A stretch of 64,000 bases of DNA from Elephas maximus indicus (GCF_024166365.1 NC_064819.1:147212793-147276792); one strand, 5' to 3'. Positions 36,300-49,166 are shown, counted from the stretch's first letter. Translations and numbers: made by a program. The notes: a model not told the origin generated them from the sequence alone.

Positions 36300-37030
36300 G
36301 ATCGATTCAGTATAGTTCAACAAACTTATTGAGCCCTATTTTAGGAGCCAAGGATATAGTTATTTAAGCCCTAAGTTCTACCCTTCCTCAAAGAATTCAT
36401 GATCTAGTAAGTCAGTCAGATATATAAAGAAAATACTAGAGTAAAAAAAGGTGAAGTATAAGGTGCTGAAGAAGCACCTTTGAGAGGAATCAATTCTATC
36501 AGGGTGGGAGAATACAATGAAAAGAAAGGTTTCCCAGGGGAAGAGACCCCTAGGTTGGGTTTTGAAGGATGAGTTGAAGTTTGCCAGTGTGTCTGTTGGA
36601 AGACTGGGGGAGGAGGGAGGGAGAGGGAGAAACAGCGTGTGTAAAGGTGTGGAAGTATGACACCTCACAGTGTGTTTAGGATACAGTATAAGTATTTGGG
36701 GATTGCTGTTATAGGATGTGCTAGGTGAGAAATGGCAAGGCACACAGCTTCCAAGTTAGGCTTGTGCCAGATCAGTGAAGGTTTTGTATACCGCACCAGA
36801 AAACTTAGACTTTAATCTTTAGATGACCACAAGTTCTTAAGTCAGAGAAATGTGATCAGATGGGAACTTGGGAAAAGAAATCTTCTGGCAGCAACATTTA
36901 GGCTGGATTGGGGTTGGGTTGGATAAGGAATATACTAGAGGCAAAGAGCCCAGTAAAGAGGCTCCTGGAGCTGCATCCTGAGGACCTGTGCTAAGGAAGT
37001 GGCAGTGAGAATGGCAAGAGGAGGGCAACT
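36300..37030 (+). mobile_element. Ancient mammal-wide repeat, family uncertain
   Basis: 'gttcaacaaacttattgagc', 'gggttttgaaggatgagttg', 'gagaaatgtgatcagatggg' match a common old LINE-derived sequence order. No frame survives. Confidence 0.45.
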
Positions 37031-37552
37031 TATGAGACATTCAGGGAACAGTATGGTCAATATACTTAATAGCCCACTGAATATGAAAGAGAATAGTTAA
37101 GGGTGTTATGTCTCCCAAAGCAGAAATTTGGGATGGGTGGACGGGCCTGGGTGGAATGGCGAGGCTACAAACCAAGACAGAAAAACTAGGCTTGAGGAAA
37201 AAGATGAGATCACTCTTAGACATGTTATGTTAAAAAAAAATTGTAGAATATTTATCAATGAGGTTGTAATACCCATATAAAGCAACAAGAAAAATAAAAA
37301 AACTATTATGTGGTTTTATAGTGAACCAATCTATTAGTTAACACATCATCAGTAAAAAATGTATTTTGTTCTGAACACAAATAGCAACTAAACCTTTGCT
37401 TTTCTGTCCTAGATTAAATGCCTCTTAAAATTCAGTATGAAGCCATAATTTTTTACCCTAAGAGGAAGAATAGGTTTTCTGAAAATGTAGCCCTAAACTT
37501 ACACCTGATATATTACATACATGGTCACTATTCCACCTCTGTTTTTCAATGT

Positions 37553-37710
37553 TGTTATATGCTGTCAAGTTGGTTCCAACTCATAGAGACCCTATAGGAC
37601 AGAGTAGAACTGCCCCATAGGGTTCCCAAGGGGTGCCTGGTAGATTCGAACTGCCAACCTTTTGGTTAGCAGCTAAGCTCTTAACCATTGTGCCACCAGA
37701 GTGGCCAAAT
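37553..37710 (-). mobile_element. AfroSINE
   Basis: Reverse copy from 'gttatatgctgtcaagttgg' to 'ttaaccattgtgccaccag'. Confidence 0.85.
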
Positions 37711-38704
37711 CCAGGTGATCCAAAATAGCAGATGACTCCAGCTTTCCCTGGGGCACATTTATAAGGTTTTTCAGATGGCAAGGTTTACTTTCTTGTTCAG
37801 GTTTTACGAATACAATAACAAATTATTAAAATTAATCGACTTACTCCAGAGCTGTTCCTACTCTGAAAGAGAGAGATGAACCACAAGGATGTTGGATTCC
37901 CTGGAGCTGACTCTAGCATTCAGGATTGGTTTAACTGCAGAGAACACAATCACTAGGAGATGATTGTCCTTCCTGTCCCTGGAAGACGGCCCTTCTGGGC
38001 CCTGCCCATTTGCCAGGCTGCTGTCTGCAGACCTGGATGCTGTTTCAGGCTATGGTCTCTTATAGCCACAGATTTTTACTCAAGATTCTCTCTCTCCTCC
38101 AGCCTAACAGCTGCACCCCGCACCGCATTGCCACATCTGTTCTGGGTATTTTCAACTTCAATAGCATGTTCCATCTCCATCTAATTCACCACTAAGTATT
38201 TCTTCTAGTGTTTTAAAATATCACCTTCAATCTACAAAGTATACTTGTTAAACTCTCCAATCTCAAAAAATTCCCCAAACAGAAATACTGTCAATTCTAA
38301 TATGAGTCAAAAACACCCATTGATATCTTTCATTTATGTTCTTAAAAACTGTCATTAGATATGGGAAGCTGTGTCTAAGAAGGGGTCTGCAGGAGTTCAG
38401 GTTTAGCCTCTGTAGCGGATGCCTTTGGTGCCTAGCCCAGATGCCGCTTCCCAGCTGGTGCCCCATCCCCCAGCGGCTGTGGGAACACAAGAGCATGATG
38501 TGACTTGTATCTGTATGTGTAACAGGCACTTATGCTTCCTAAATTCTTAAACATGTTTAGCACTTCTCGTGATTGTGTTTTATTAAAGAATAATTCCTAT
38601 CATTGACTATTTTTATATTTTTGTCTTCTCTACTCTTTGGTGTTCTTATAATTACAGACAAATAAAAACAAAATCTGTAGCAAAAATAACCATAATAATT
38701 TAAA

Positions 38705-38985
38705 ATAACAGCAATATTTATTGAGCACTACTTTGTGTAATTATTTCCATGTATTATCTCATTTAATAATAAGTACATGAGTAGAAAAGGAAACCCTGGT
38801 GGGGTAGTGGTTAAGTGCTAAGGCTGCTAACCAAAGGGTCGGCAGTTCGAATCTGCCAGGCACTCCTTGGAAACTCTATGGGGCACTTCTACTGTAGAAA
38901 TTTCCCCGTTTAACAGATGAGAAAATGAAAGTTTAGAGAAATTAAGCATCTTGGCTAAGATAACAGTTGGTGGTTGAACAAGTAT
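38705..38985 (+). mobile_element. MIR split by an AfroSINE
   Basis: 'aatatttattgagcactact' before and 'tttaacagatgagaaaatga' after the SINE at 38789-38893. Confidence 0.75.
38789..38893 (+). mobile_element. AfroSINE, 3'-truncated, inside a MIR
   Basis: From 'ggaaaccctggtggggtagt' to 'tctatggggcacttctac'. The tail half is absent and MIR sequence resumes at once. Confidence 0.85.
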
Positions 38986-39206
38986 TCCCTTTCATGCTGT
39001 CTGACACAGGACTCCGGTTCCTGCACAAGCCTCAGCATCACATCATAAGTCCTGTTTTATATAGTGGTGGTGGTGGCCATTTGGAGATCACTCAACGAAT
39101 AATCGCGGTGATGGCTGAAGTATTACGTTCACCACCCCTCCATACTAATCTATTAACCAGTAAATTTTCCTCTCCAAGAGCAAAAAAACAATTCTCCTAG
39201 CTCTAA

Positions 39207-39700
39207 AGCAGTGGTTGTCAAAGTGTGGTCTGGGGACCCCTGGGGACTCCAAAGACCCTTTCTCTAATAACACCATGAGGTTGAAACTGTTTTCCTAATA
39301 ATATTAAGACATTCTTTCACAAGTGTACCCACAGTAGAGTTTTCCAGAGGCTACATGACATGGAATATTGCAAGACTGAATGCAGAATCAGGTATGAGAA
39401 TGAAGGTGTCTTCCAGTAAGTCTAACAACAACAACAAAAAAGCCACTCTTCCATTTATTATTATTATTTTGGAAAATTATCTTTCATAAAAATACTGTAT
39501 TTTGGTTAACATGTAATGGTTTATTATTGTTATTTTTAAACAAATTAATAAACAGATATTTTAACTTTTTTTCAATTTTAATTCCTGATACAGTAAATAT
39601 TGATAGACATAATTCACATGAACAAAAGCTTCCAGGGGGTCTCAGATTTTAAGAGTGTAAAGGGGTCCCGAGGCCAAAGAGTTTGAGAACTGCTTCTCTT
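39207..39700 (+). mobile_element. hAT-Charlie deletion derivative
   Basis: Left end 'cagtggttgtcaaagtgtgg' and right end 'gtttgagaactgct' form terminal inverted repeats. The interior keeps ORF-edge sequence ('aacatgtaatggtttattat') but no transposase frame. Flanks ctctaaag and ctctttaa suggest a decayed 8-bp duplication. Confidence 0.7.
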
Positions 39701-40260
39701 TAAATTACTTATAGAACATCTATTACCTTTATGCTGCAAAATGGTTTGAACATGTATGCCTTAAGGTGGAAATTAACTCAGATGACTTAGTGCTGCAGCT
39801 CTGAGAGGTTAGCTAAGGTTAACTACCATGCTACTAAATTACAGATCACTACTCCCTCATGTTTCCACTCACAGAGATCTAAATAATGTGCCCAAGGATG
39901 AAATCTATGGCTAGCAAGGCTATGAGAAACAGAAATTTCCTTAAATCACAAGATAACTACCACAAAACATGCTGCCTCAAAAATATAAATCAATGTGACT
40001 TTTCAACTAAGATCAACACTCGTTTTGATTTTCAGTATGTTTTCACACAAGAAACACTGTAGTCACTGCTGCAAGACCATGCCCTTTCCTACCAATGAAA
40101 ATTCAGGAATATCTTGTTAAAGATGTCTACTTACAGGCCGGAAGAATTTTTTGCACTATTTATCTTTTTTGTGAATGGATTTCTCATTTCTTGTCCACTC
40201 CTTTCCTCCTCATTTCAACCTCATGACTCCTCCCAAAAGGTTTTTTTCAGTACAGTAACC

Positions 40261-40298
40261 CACCCAAAACCCAGTGCCCTCGAGTCGATTCCAACTCA
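40261..40298 (-). mobile_element. AfroSINE tail fragment with target duplication
   Basis: Only ~38 bp of the tail remains ('gccctcgagtcgattccaac'). Flanks share agtacagtaa, so this looks like a severely 5'-truncated insertion and not an eroded copy. Confidence 0.7.
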
Positions 40299-40299
40299 T

Positions 40300-41480
40300 T
40301 TAAGTACAGTAAATAACATAAAAGATAGGGAACTAAGGAGGCACTTTAATACTGAGAGAACCACACTTGCAATCAATACACCATACATAAAGTGATTAAA
40401 ATCTTCAACTCAGGGTGGGTTTTTCATTGGTATTGGTTCTTCTATTACAACGACTGACAAAGAGCTACCAAAACTCTAATAACTTCTGACAATGAATGCA
40501 GTATATGCAAGCTGTTTTTCAGTAATGAGAAATAGAATAGCCCAGCAGTATACCCATAAGTGAAGAGAACTCTAAGAACCAACGTACTCCCTCAGTCACG
40601 TACCTGGTACCAAAGTGCTGGGTGTTGAGGATATATCTAGAAGAAGATGACTCCTGCCTTTCAGCAGCTCACAATTGGCCAGAGCAGAGGACGCCTTCAC
40701 GGCTAATTATAGTTTCATAAAGATATGCTCTGTGAAGAGTAGGGAATGGAGCAGGAACAGGCCCTGAAGATATAAGCGGGACTTGGCTGCACTGGTAAGG
40801 TTGGTGAGATAATTTCAGGCAGATGGCCCTGTGTGAGCCAATAAAGTGCTTAGTGATTCTCTGAAATGAGTAATTGGCATGGTCACACAAAAAACTCTGT
40901 GCGTGCATGTGTGTGCATGCTTGTAGAGGGCTGGGGTGAGGCAGAGAAGAGGCTAGAAATGCAGAGTAAAACCATTACAGAAATGCTCACCATGTGGGAG
41001 AACTCCGGGGGTAAACTGAATCTATCCTGAAAATTATCCAGAAAGGTTAGTTTTTTGACCATCCAGGAGACGCCATCCAGCGTCTTCCCTTACAACGACA
41101 CCAAGAATCACCACATCAAGGTTTCAGAGTCTGATATAAAATTATGATCTTGCAGCTTTTGCCTGTTAAGGATTTATATTCTTTATACTCATGAGCTAGT
41201 CAATGATGGAAAAAAAGCTTACTTATAAAACATAAAAATGTATTATTTAAACTTAAAATTAGTTATGACCTAAAACATAACCTAAAACAATTATAATATG
41301 CCCACAAAGCAATATCTGCTCAAGATGTAATATATGAAAATCACAATATGTAATCAAATATAAGCTTCTAAAAGTTAGTTCTCAAGATAAAATCCTAGTT
41401 AACTAAGGGAAAGACAGTGTTAACGTAGAAATGATAATTTTATTTGATAAATACTTCTATTTGACGTAGACTACTCTTTT
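40300..41480. other. Intergenic, no gene seen
   Basis: AT-rich unique sequence up to the RTE insertion. Confidence 0.5.
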
Positions 41481-41481
41481 G

Positions 41482-43088
41482 AATGACATCAAGGACATCA
41501 TGCATGTAGAAAGCAAGAGATCATTAAAAAGACAGGAAAGAAAGAAAAGACCAAAATGGATGTCAGAAGACACTCTGAAACTTGCTCTTGAACATACAGT
41601 AGCTACAGCAAAAGGAAGAAATGATGAAGTACAAGAACCGAGCAGAAGATTTCAAAGGGCAGCTTGAGAAGACAAAGTAAAGTGTTATAATGACATGTGC
41701 AAAGAGCTGGAGATTGAAAACCAGAAGGGAAGAACACACTCGATGTTTCTCAAGCTGAAAGAACTGAGGAAAAAACTCAAGCCTCGAGTTGCAATAGTGG
41801 AGGTTCTATGGAGAAAATATTAAACAACTCAGGAGGCATCAAAAGAAGATGGAGGAAATATACACAGTCATTATACCCAAAAGAATTGTCGACGTTCAAC
41901 CATTCAAGAGGTAGCATATGATCAGGAACCGAAGGTATTGATGGAGGAAGTCCAAGCTGCACTGAAGGCACTGGTGAAAAACAAGGCTCCAGGAATTGAC
42001 AGAATATCGACTGAAATGTTTCAACAAATGAGTTCAGCACTGGAAGTGCTCACTCATCTATGCCAAGAATCTTGGAAGACAGCTACCTGGCCAACTCACT
42101 GGAAGAGATCCATATTATTCCTAGTCCCAAGGCAGACAGAACAAGGGGATACTGTGTGGTTTAAAGTCAGAAAAGGTGTGTGTCAGGGTTGTATCCTTTC
42201 ACCGTATTTATTCAGTCTGTATGCTGAGCAAATAATCTGAGAAACTAGACTATAGGAAGAAGAATGGGGCATTAGGATTGGTGGAAGACTCATTAACAAT
42301 CTGCATTATGTAGATGACACAATCTTGCTGGCTGGAGGTGAAGAGGACTTGAAACACTTACTGATGAAGATCAAAGACCACAGCCTTCAGTATGAATGTC
42401 ACCTCAGTATAAAGAAAACAAAAATCCTCACAACTGGACCAATACGCAACATCATGATAAACAGAGACAAGACTGAAGTTGTCAAGGATTTCATTTTACT
42501 TGCATCCATAATCAACACCCACGGAAGCAGCAGTCAGAAATCAAAAGACGCACTGCATTGGGCAAATCTGCTGCAAAAGACCTCTTTAAAGCGTTGAAAA
42601 GGAAAGATGCCACCTTGAAGATGAAGGTGCGCCTGACCCAAGCCATGGTATTTTCAATAGCATCATAAGCATGTGAAAGCTGGACAATGAATAAGGAAGA
42701 CAAAAGAAGGATTGATGTCTTTGAATTGTGGTGTTGGTGAAGAATATTGAATATACCATGGACTGCGAAAAGAACGAACAAATCTGTCTTGGAAGAAGTA
42801 CAACCAGAATGCTCTTTGGAAGCAAGGATGGCAAGACTATGTCTTGCATACTTTGGACATGTTGTCAGGAGGGATCAGTCCTGGAGAAGGAGATCATGTT
42901 TGATAAAGTACAGGGTCAACCAAAAAGAGGAAGACCCTCAACGAGATGGATTGACACAGTGGCTGCAACAATGGGCTCAAACATAACAAAGATTGTAAGG
43001 ATGGCACAGGACCGGGCAGTATTTCATTCTGTTATACAAAGTGTTGCTGTGAATCAGAACCGACTCGATGGCACCTAACAACAACATT
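41482..43088 (+). mobile_element. BovB/RTE LINE, 5'-truncated, broken reverse-transcriptase ORF and 3'UTR
   Basis: Frame pieces give an RTE-type pre-RT region (IKDIMHVESKRSLKRQERKK), an RT start (EEVQAALKALVKNKAPGIDR), the RT active-site motif as HYVDDT, and the C-terminal domain with VFELWCW and VLEEVQPECSLEARMARL. Frames change several times and stops interrupt, so it is dead. It ends in the RTE 3' tail 'gactcgatggcacctaac' followed by aacaacaac. A weak duplication, ttttgaa, flanks it. Reverse transcriptase of this clade copies its own RNA and related SINEs. It lies just downstream of the SNAP91 3' end. Confidence 0.88.
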
Positions 43089-43128
43089 TTGAAATGCTAT
43101 TATCATTAGGCTAATCTATTGTAGGCAG

Positions 43129-43290
43129 GTTGTTGTTGCTAAGCGTTGTTGAGTTGATTTTGAACTACAGACTTTCTGTGTGAAAAAGCAGAACTGTCCT
43201 GTAGTGTTTTCTTGGCTGTAATCTTTATGGAAGCAGATCGCTAGGTCTTTCTCCCGCAGAGCTGCTGGGTGGGTTCCAACCACCAATATT
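43129..43290 (-). mobile_element. AfroSINE/RTE-tailed SINE, long form, diverged
   Basis: Starts 'gttgttgttgctaagcgttg' (reverse of an ACA tail) and runs to 'gctgctgggtgggttccaac'. It lies between the RTE copy and the SNAP91 3' end. Confidence 0.75.
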
Positions 43291-43341
43291 ATGCATAAAG
43301 TCACACAATTTTATTAAAAGAAACTAGCCTAGATTTTGTGT

Positions 43342-43367
43342 GAGAGTGTGTGTGTGTGTGTGTGTGC
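43342..43367. repeat. GT microsatellite
   Basis: About ten uninterrupted GT units near the SNAP91 3' end. Confidence 0.9.
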
Positions 43368-43561
43368 ATAAACTAGCCTAAAGTTAGTTCAACTTCCATG
43401 GAGAAGTCTCACCAAACTATTAAAAGAATTTAATTGCATATTTTAAAAGAAAGTCCTTACTGAATATTTAAAAATTTTAGTAGTTTGAACATCCTAGGTA
43501 TGTCATTTGAAATGCACTTTTCCCCTAAAAAATAATCGAAGAGAGAAAGATCATGTTTGCA

Positions 43562-44982
43562 TTTTCTTTGTTCAAGGTGTTTATTGCATCTCAGAGGGCG
43601 TACATGCACTGGGTTTTTAAACTGAATTACAAAGAAAAGCCATTTTGAAATTGGTTTTAGGTAATTTTCCCCCATTACAATGTATGTTATCCCCACAGTA
43701 AATTCAGATACAACCACTTTTTAAATGGTACCATACATCTATTAAATAATTTGAAAAATAGGCAAACACCTTTCCAACCCAATATGCTTTTACGAAGAGC
43801 TGCCAAGCCGCTAGCAACACTGATCAACAGTGACCTCATTTATGCATCAAAATCTTAAGCCAAGCCATCAGCACAGACAGTATGACAACAAATTAAAAAT
43901 TAAAGAATACAGTATGTACAGTAAAGGATACAGTTCTCTGAACTAGTTTAAATCCTAACCACAATGGTACAACAAAACCTACTTTGAGCTCAGTTGAGGA
44001 ATGGAAGAACACTAGTCTACAGAACACACAAGAAATACTAAAGCAACAGATGTACATAAAATCTACAGTAAAATAAAAATATTTGCAATATTTTTTAAAT
44101 TACAGATGTACCTCAGGGTGCCTTCATAATCACTTGAAGTAGCACATTTCTAATTGCTTTTTCACTGACATGATAGACATGGACCCTTTACTTTTCAGTG
44201 CATTTAATCAAGAATGAATAAATAGGTCAATTTAGATGTAAAATATGTCAAATATAATTAAAATATATATCTTAATACAGTAGTGATAAACATGGAATTC
44301 TTCCCATATGATTTTTCATTCTTGATAAGGTAGCTTCAAGGAGAAGTATTTATTATGGACGTTAACCTTCATATTTTTTAAAATAAAATTTCTTAACATA
44401 TACAGTGCCACAAAAATAAACATTTCTCACAACAGTTGAAGTTCCTGTGATTGGAAAATTGTACTCCACACCAAAAAAAGTTTTGTATATTTAAGAGTTT
44501 TTTTTCCCTTACTATTTAATATTATCACACTATGCTTGTAACAGAGATACAGAAGAAAAAGATAACTTATGGCGAGAGTTTAGGTTTTGTCCAAAAGTTA
44601 TATATACATTGAAACCTTCAAAAAAAAAAAAAAAAAAAACGCAGACACGTCTTTCCAAATGGCTCACCACAAAACAGCTGCATCATCCGCCCATGGGTGA
44701 GGTCCAGAAAAAGCACTAAAGGCATCAGAAACATCCACTCATTGTTCACATCGTACAACACACAAATAACCCAAATACACTACAATTTTGAGAGTAGGGA
44801 TAACAGCTAAGGTAGTACACATTCCTAATGTTCACTTTCACAGCTGTGCTACACATTTTGGAAGAGAAGGTATGAGTAAGCATTGGGTTTGGTACTGGTG
44901 GCTCACTTTGAAACTCTGAGCATCAATCCTATTTGAAGTCTCCAAACTCATTTTTTTTCCTATTCAGTCACAAAAATTGCAG
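43562..44982 (-). other. SNAP91: SNAP91 terminal exon, all 3'UTR (5' end firm, polyA end estimated)
   Basis: On the minus strand a textbook acceptor (branch-like CTAAT, then TTTTTGTCTTTACAG) ends at 44983, and the exon begins CTGCAATTTTTGTG. The downstream 1.4 kb has no coding potential and no interspersed repeat, in contrast to the flanks, as expected for a conserved brain-type 3'UTR. A minus-strand AATAAA at 43585-43580 is the last signal before the SINE at 43129-43290, so cleavage near 43562 is likely. Another AATAAA near 44350 could give a shorter form. The exon is inferred from splice signals; I cannot prove linkage without transcripts. Confidence 0.65.
43580..43585 (-). terminator. SNAP91: Candidate SNAP91 polyadenylation signal AATAAA
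   Basis: The plus strand reads tttatt, giving AATAAA on the gene strand, followed by a T- and C-rich stretch within about 40 nt. It sits at the edge of the repeat-free terminal exon. Confidence 0.5.
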
Positions 44983-45728
44983 CTGTAAAGACAAAAAGCA
45001 CTTGAATTAGAAAACAGAATATTACATACTCCACAAATATTTCACCTCCCTTGCAATTTTACTTCACAATTATTATGAAAAAAAAAAACCTTAACACAAA
45101 AGGTTTCTGTATTAACAAACTCACATTGATATACTTTTCCCTATTCTTTAGAACAAGTTTAAAATTTGAGCCAGGGGAATTAAAAAAAAAAAAAAAAAAA
45201 ACTTTTAATGTACAGTTTCATTGGAGATGAGAATTTTATCAGCAAAATTTTGAAATTTGGGTCATTGTTAGAAATCTTAGTAGTAAGATATTCAGTACTT
45301 AGAAGATTTAACCTTTAAAAAAGGGTAGTGAATTAAAAGGAAGGAGTGGTGACATCCATTATTTTTAGCTTCTGTTCTGTTATGTTGTTCTAAGAGTCAC
45401 TTCCTCAACAGGTGGATAAGTGACAGACTAGAAGAGGAGTGAGCTATCCCTGCTGTCTCAATGCCTCCTTCATTCATGCCACTCCCTACTTTTCTTCCTG
45501 GCTTAATCATCTTTCACTAGTCATCTTGGCTGGGGAACCTTTCCTGGGGTCTCAAGGCTGAGGTAGGTAGGCACCCCTTCTCTGAGATCATCAAATAGTC
45601 TGCATCTGTCTCCTTCTTGACTGAATCTCTGAGGGCAGGGACTGTGTAGAGCAAAGTTCCTGGCATATGATGAGGGTGATATTTACTGAATAAGGCTGCT
45701 CTATACAGTTTCCTTAGCCACACCTGAA

Positions 45729-46566
45729 TTTTTTTTTTTATAACTTTTATTGTGCTCTAAGTGAAAGTTTACAAATCAAGTAGTTTCTCACACAAAAACC
45801 CATATACACCTTGCTACACACTCCCAATTACTCTCTCCCTCCACTCTCTCTTTTTGTGTCCATTTTGCCAGCTTCTAACCCCCTCCACCCACTCATCTCC
45901 CCTCCAGGCAGGAAATGCCAACATAGTCTCAAGTGTCCACCTGATCCAAGAAGCTCATTCCTCACCAGCATCCCTCTCCAACCCATTGTCCAGTCCATGT
46001 CTGAAGAGTTGGCTTTGGGAATGGTTCCTGTCCTGGGCCAACAGAAGGTCTGGGGGCCATGACCACCGGGGTCCTTCTAGTCTTAGACCATTAAGTCTGG
46101 TCTTATGAGAATCTGGGGTCTGCATCCCACTGCTCTCCTGCTCCCTCAGGGGTTCTCTGTTGTGTTCCCTGTCAGGGGAGTCATCAGTTGTAGCCGGGCA
46201 CCATCTAGTTCTTCTGGTCTCAGGATGATGTAGTCTCTGGTTCTTGTGGCCCTTACTGTCTTTTGGGCTCACAATCGCCTTGTGTCCTTGGTGTTCTTCA
46301 TTCTCCTTTGATCCAGGTGAGCTGAGGCCAATTGATGCATCTTAGATGGCTGCTTACTAGTGTTTAAGACCCCAGATGCCACTCTTCAAAGTGGGATGCA
46401 GAATGTTTTCTTAATAGATTTTATTATGCCAATTGACTTAGATGTCCCCTGAAACCATGGTCCCCAGCTCCCTGACCCTGCTACACCAGCCTTCGAAGCA
46501 TTCAGTTTATTCAGGAAACTTCTTTGCTTTTGGTTTAGTCCAATTGTGCTGACCTCCCCTGTACTG
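45729..46566 (-). mobile_element. L1 3' end (lineage-specific L1, 5'-truncated) in the SNAP91 3'UTR intron
   Basis: On the plus strand the block starts with a T-run and 'ataacttttattg', the reverse of an AATAAAAGTTAT...A(n) 3' end, so the element lies on the minus strand. It is flanked by an exact 12-bp target duplication, gccacacctgaa, at 45717-45728 and 46567-46578. It contains only 3'UTR-type sequence and no intact ORF. This is the same orientation as SNAP91, within the intron between its stop-containing and terminal exons. The low divergence of the duplication implies a fairly recent insertion. L1 assignment rests on my recognition of the sequence as an afrotherian L1 tail. Confidence 0.7.
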
Positions 46567-46829
46567 GCCACACCTGAAATTTTAACTGCTGTGTTTTACT
46601 TATGCCCTCATCAGTCCAGTCCAATCCAAAGTGGAATAGAAATATTGGACACAGGGAGAAATTACTTAGCTGAGACGTCAAGGTGTTAAGGTGATAAATT
46701 ACTATTCTTGTGTAAGAAAAATATCATAACATGGGAATTCACAGAAATTTTAGTAGGTACTGGAGAAAGTTTTTAATAAAGGCAGGCAGTAGATGTATAA
46801 TAAAAACAACACTGGACAGTGGTCCAAAA

Positions 46830-47095
46830 GCTTGGGACACTCTTCCTGCTCTTTCACTTACTGGCTGCGTGACCTTGGTCAAGGTACTTTAATGCTTAAG
46901 GATCAGTTTCTTTATCTGTGAAATGGAGACAAAAAGTATCTGGCCAGTATATCTCATGGGGTCTGATCTCCCACTGAGAAGATCAAATGAGTTAATTACT
47001 GGGAAGTGGATATGAAAAGGACTGTGCAAATGAAAGGCAGTATTATTACTGTTCATGCACAGTAATTACTTGTTAAGCATCTACCCATCACGCTA
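46830..47095 (+). mobile_element. MIR in the SNAP91 3'UTR intron
   Basis: 'ttactggctgcgtgaccttg', 'cagtttctttatctgtgaaa', 'tgagttaattactgggaag'. Confidence 0.75.
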
Positions 47096-47701
47096 GGTGT
47101 TGAGGTTAATAGTAAACATTTTTCATTCATCAGTTTCCTTCTCTAAGTTCACCATTGATCACTTCATAAATATTAGAAATTTAAAACTAGAGCATTAGAA
47201 AATTAAAACTAGACTATTAGAAATTTAAAATTCAGCCTGAATGCAGAAACACAAAGGTCAATAATCTAAGCTTTACTTTATGAGGCAAAATAAGGATAAA
47301 CAAAATAAAAATGCAGTTATGTAGCAAGTGTATTATTAGAAAATTTCTAAATGCAATATTATAAATGCTAACTTTTTGTACACACCAGCCATCATGTAAT
47401 ATAGTGATCATTTTCTAATTTGCCCAAGCAACATGGCAACTTTCTGCTTTACCCATATAATCTATGTGCTTTACCAGCATAAGGACAATTTGGAAGTTTC
47501 TCTCCCTCTTAGTTTTATAAATTCATTCATAAAGATAGCATTTAACACTGATTTAAAAAATTCAACATTATTCAAGGCATCTACTTACAGCACATAAATA
47601 AACATACTATACCTGAAATAGCTAAGTATTATAAGAAAAAAAAAATTTTTTTTATACAGCTGATTATTACAAGCCCAGAGGAAAAGTTCAATATTAGATA
47701 C

Positions 47702-47804
47702 CTTAAACTGTTTACAAGAAATCCTTGATGTTAAGATCCGCTAATGGGTCCTTTGCTGGAGGTTTCTTGGGACTCTGAGTGGCAGGTGTAGGGCTTGGAG
47801 AAAG
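47702..47804 (-). CDS. SNAP91: SNAP91 (AP180) exon with C-terminus and stop codon
   Basis: Minus-strand acceptor CGTTAG ends at 47805. The coding part (47804-47712) gives LSPSPTPATQSPKKPPAKDP then LADLNIKDFL and a TAA stop (47714-47712). The DPLADLNIKDFL ending is the conserved AP180 C-terminus. A donor TTTAAG/GTATCT follows the stop at 47702/47701, so 10 nt of 3'UTR precede a further intron. The stop lies so close to this junction that nonsense-mediated decay would not be expected. The exon is intact and in frame with the previous one. Confidence 0.96.
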
Positions 47805-49166
47805 CTAACGGGGGAAATGCCAGCACAAGATAGTGGAAATAGAAAGCAAACAGAGATATACAAGCATTAGGCAGAACACATACCACAGAAAACAAACATG
47901 CAGAAGATTAGGTTGCTAAAGGTTTATAAAATCTACTTTGTTCTACTTAGTCATAGTGTTGTATTTAATTTTGGACTGGTAAAATACAGATCAATGATGT
48001 CTGACTTTCTTGAAAATGCTTTGAGATCAGATTTAGCTTAAGAAAAATCTGGAGACTCTGGTAGAACAACATGGATGTTAGGGAAGACGTGGAAAACTAG
48101 TCACGTAAACATATTATGACTACATAGTAAAAAACAATTTCTCTATATGAAAGCATTTTTACTTTGAGTTATTAGTATCACTAAAAAAGGAATTTAAATG
48201 GCTTTTCTTATAGTGGGAATAGGTTTGAAGGAAAAATGGAAAGGAGAAAGTTTGCAAAAAGCTACTTGAGAAATCACTTAAAATGATTAGTTAAATACAC
48301 TAGAATTTCATACAAATTATTTCAAGTGAAAACCAGTCAAGTTTTGGGGAAATGTTTCTTTGAGCTGAGCAAACAGTCTCCTAGTCATGAATGTGACTGA
48401 ATTCCAAATCACCTGTTCAGCTCAAAGAGAAGGCTAAGTCTGGTTATCAAATACTATAGCTAAGAATTGTACTGAATTTGCAGCAAAAGTAACAAAGAAT
48501 TACCTTACCTTGTGCTGTTTAACCAATACCTGGGGTACTAGGCCTTAAAAATTTCATGTAATCTATATAGAGTTGACAGGTGGCATCAGCCTTTGAGTGT
48601 AATACATTTCTTATGTTTATAATACAACAAAAATCTCAAAATCTGGATGTGTTGGGCAGGGATGTATGTTTTTATTGGTCACTAAGCAGAGGTTCAGAAG
48701 TGAGGGTTTTTATATGTGTTCCTAAACCCAGAATCCATTAATTGATATGCATTACCTACCACCCAAATTTCCATTTCAAAAACTGAAATAATACTTTGTA
48801 GAAATCTCAGGAAAAAATAAAGGTAAGGTTTGAAGTTGCCTGGAAGGTAAGAAACTCAAGGAATTGATCCAAAGTAATAATTAGATGAGATGACAGTATC
48901 AAACAAAGAATACCAAACCAAACAAAGAATGATTGGACAGTTCAGTCATCAGTAATTCAAAACTGTTTTGTTATCTGAAACTGCAAACTCATGTTTACAG
49001 TATAATTATCTATGCTTTTCTGAAATAGGAAATACAATCTAAAAATTGTGTAAATATGGCATACCATTCCCCAACTTACTATAAATTCAATTACTGATTA
49101 AAACATTGTTTTTAACATATCTAGTTTTCATTTTCATTCTTCAAATTAAATAAATAAGCTGGTGTT
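47805..49166. other. SNAP91 intron, unique
   Basis: No repeats or further exons recognised between the stop exon and the RTE insertion. Confidence 0.5.

Noticed and set aside
41938-43078. Several frames with RT-like protein as a possible host gene
   Set aside because: They belong to one BovB/RTE copy broken by stops and frameshifts, ending in the LINE 3' tail.
45761-46272. Frames of 105-115 codons on both strands
   Set aside because: They lie within the L1 3'UTR, which has no coding role.
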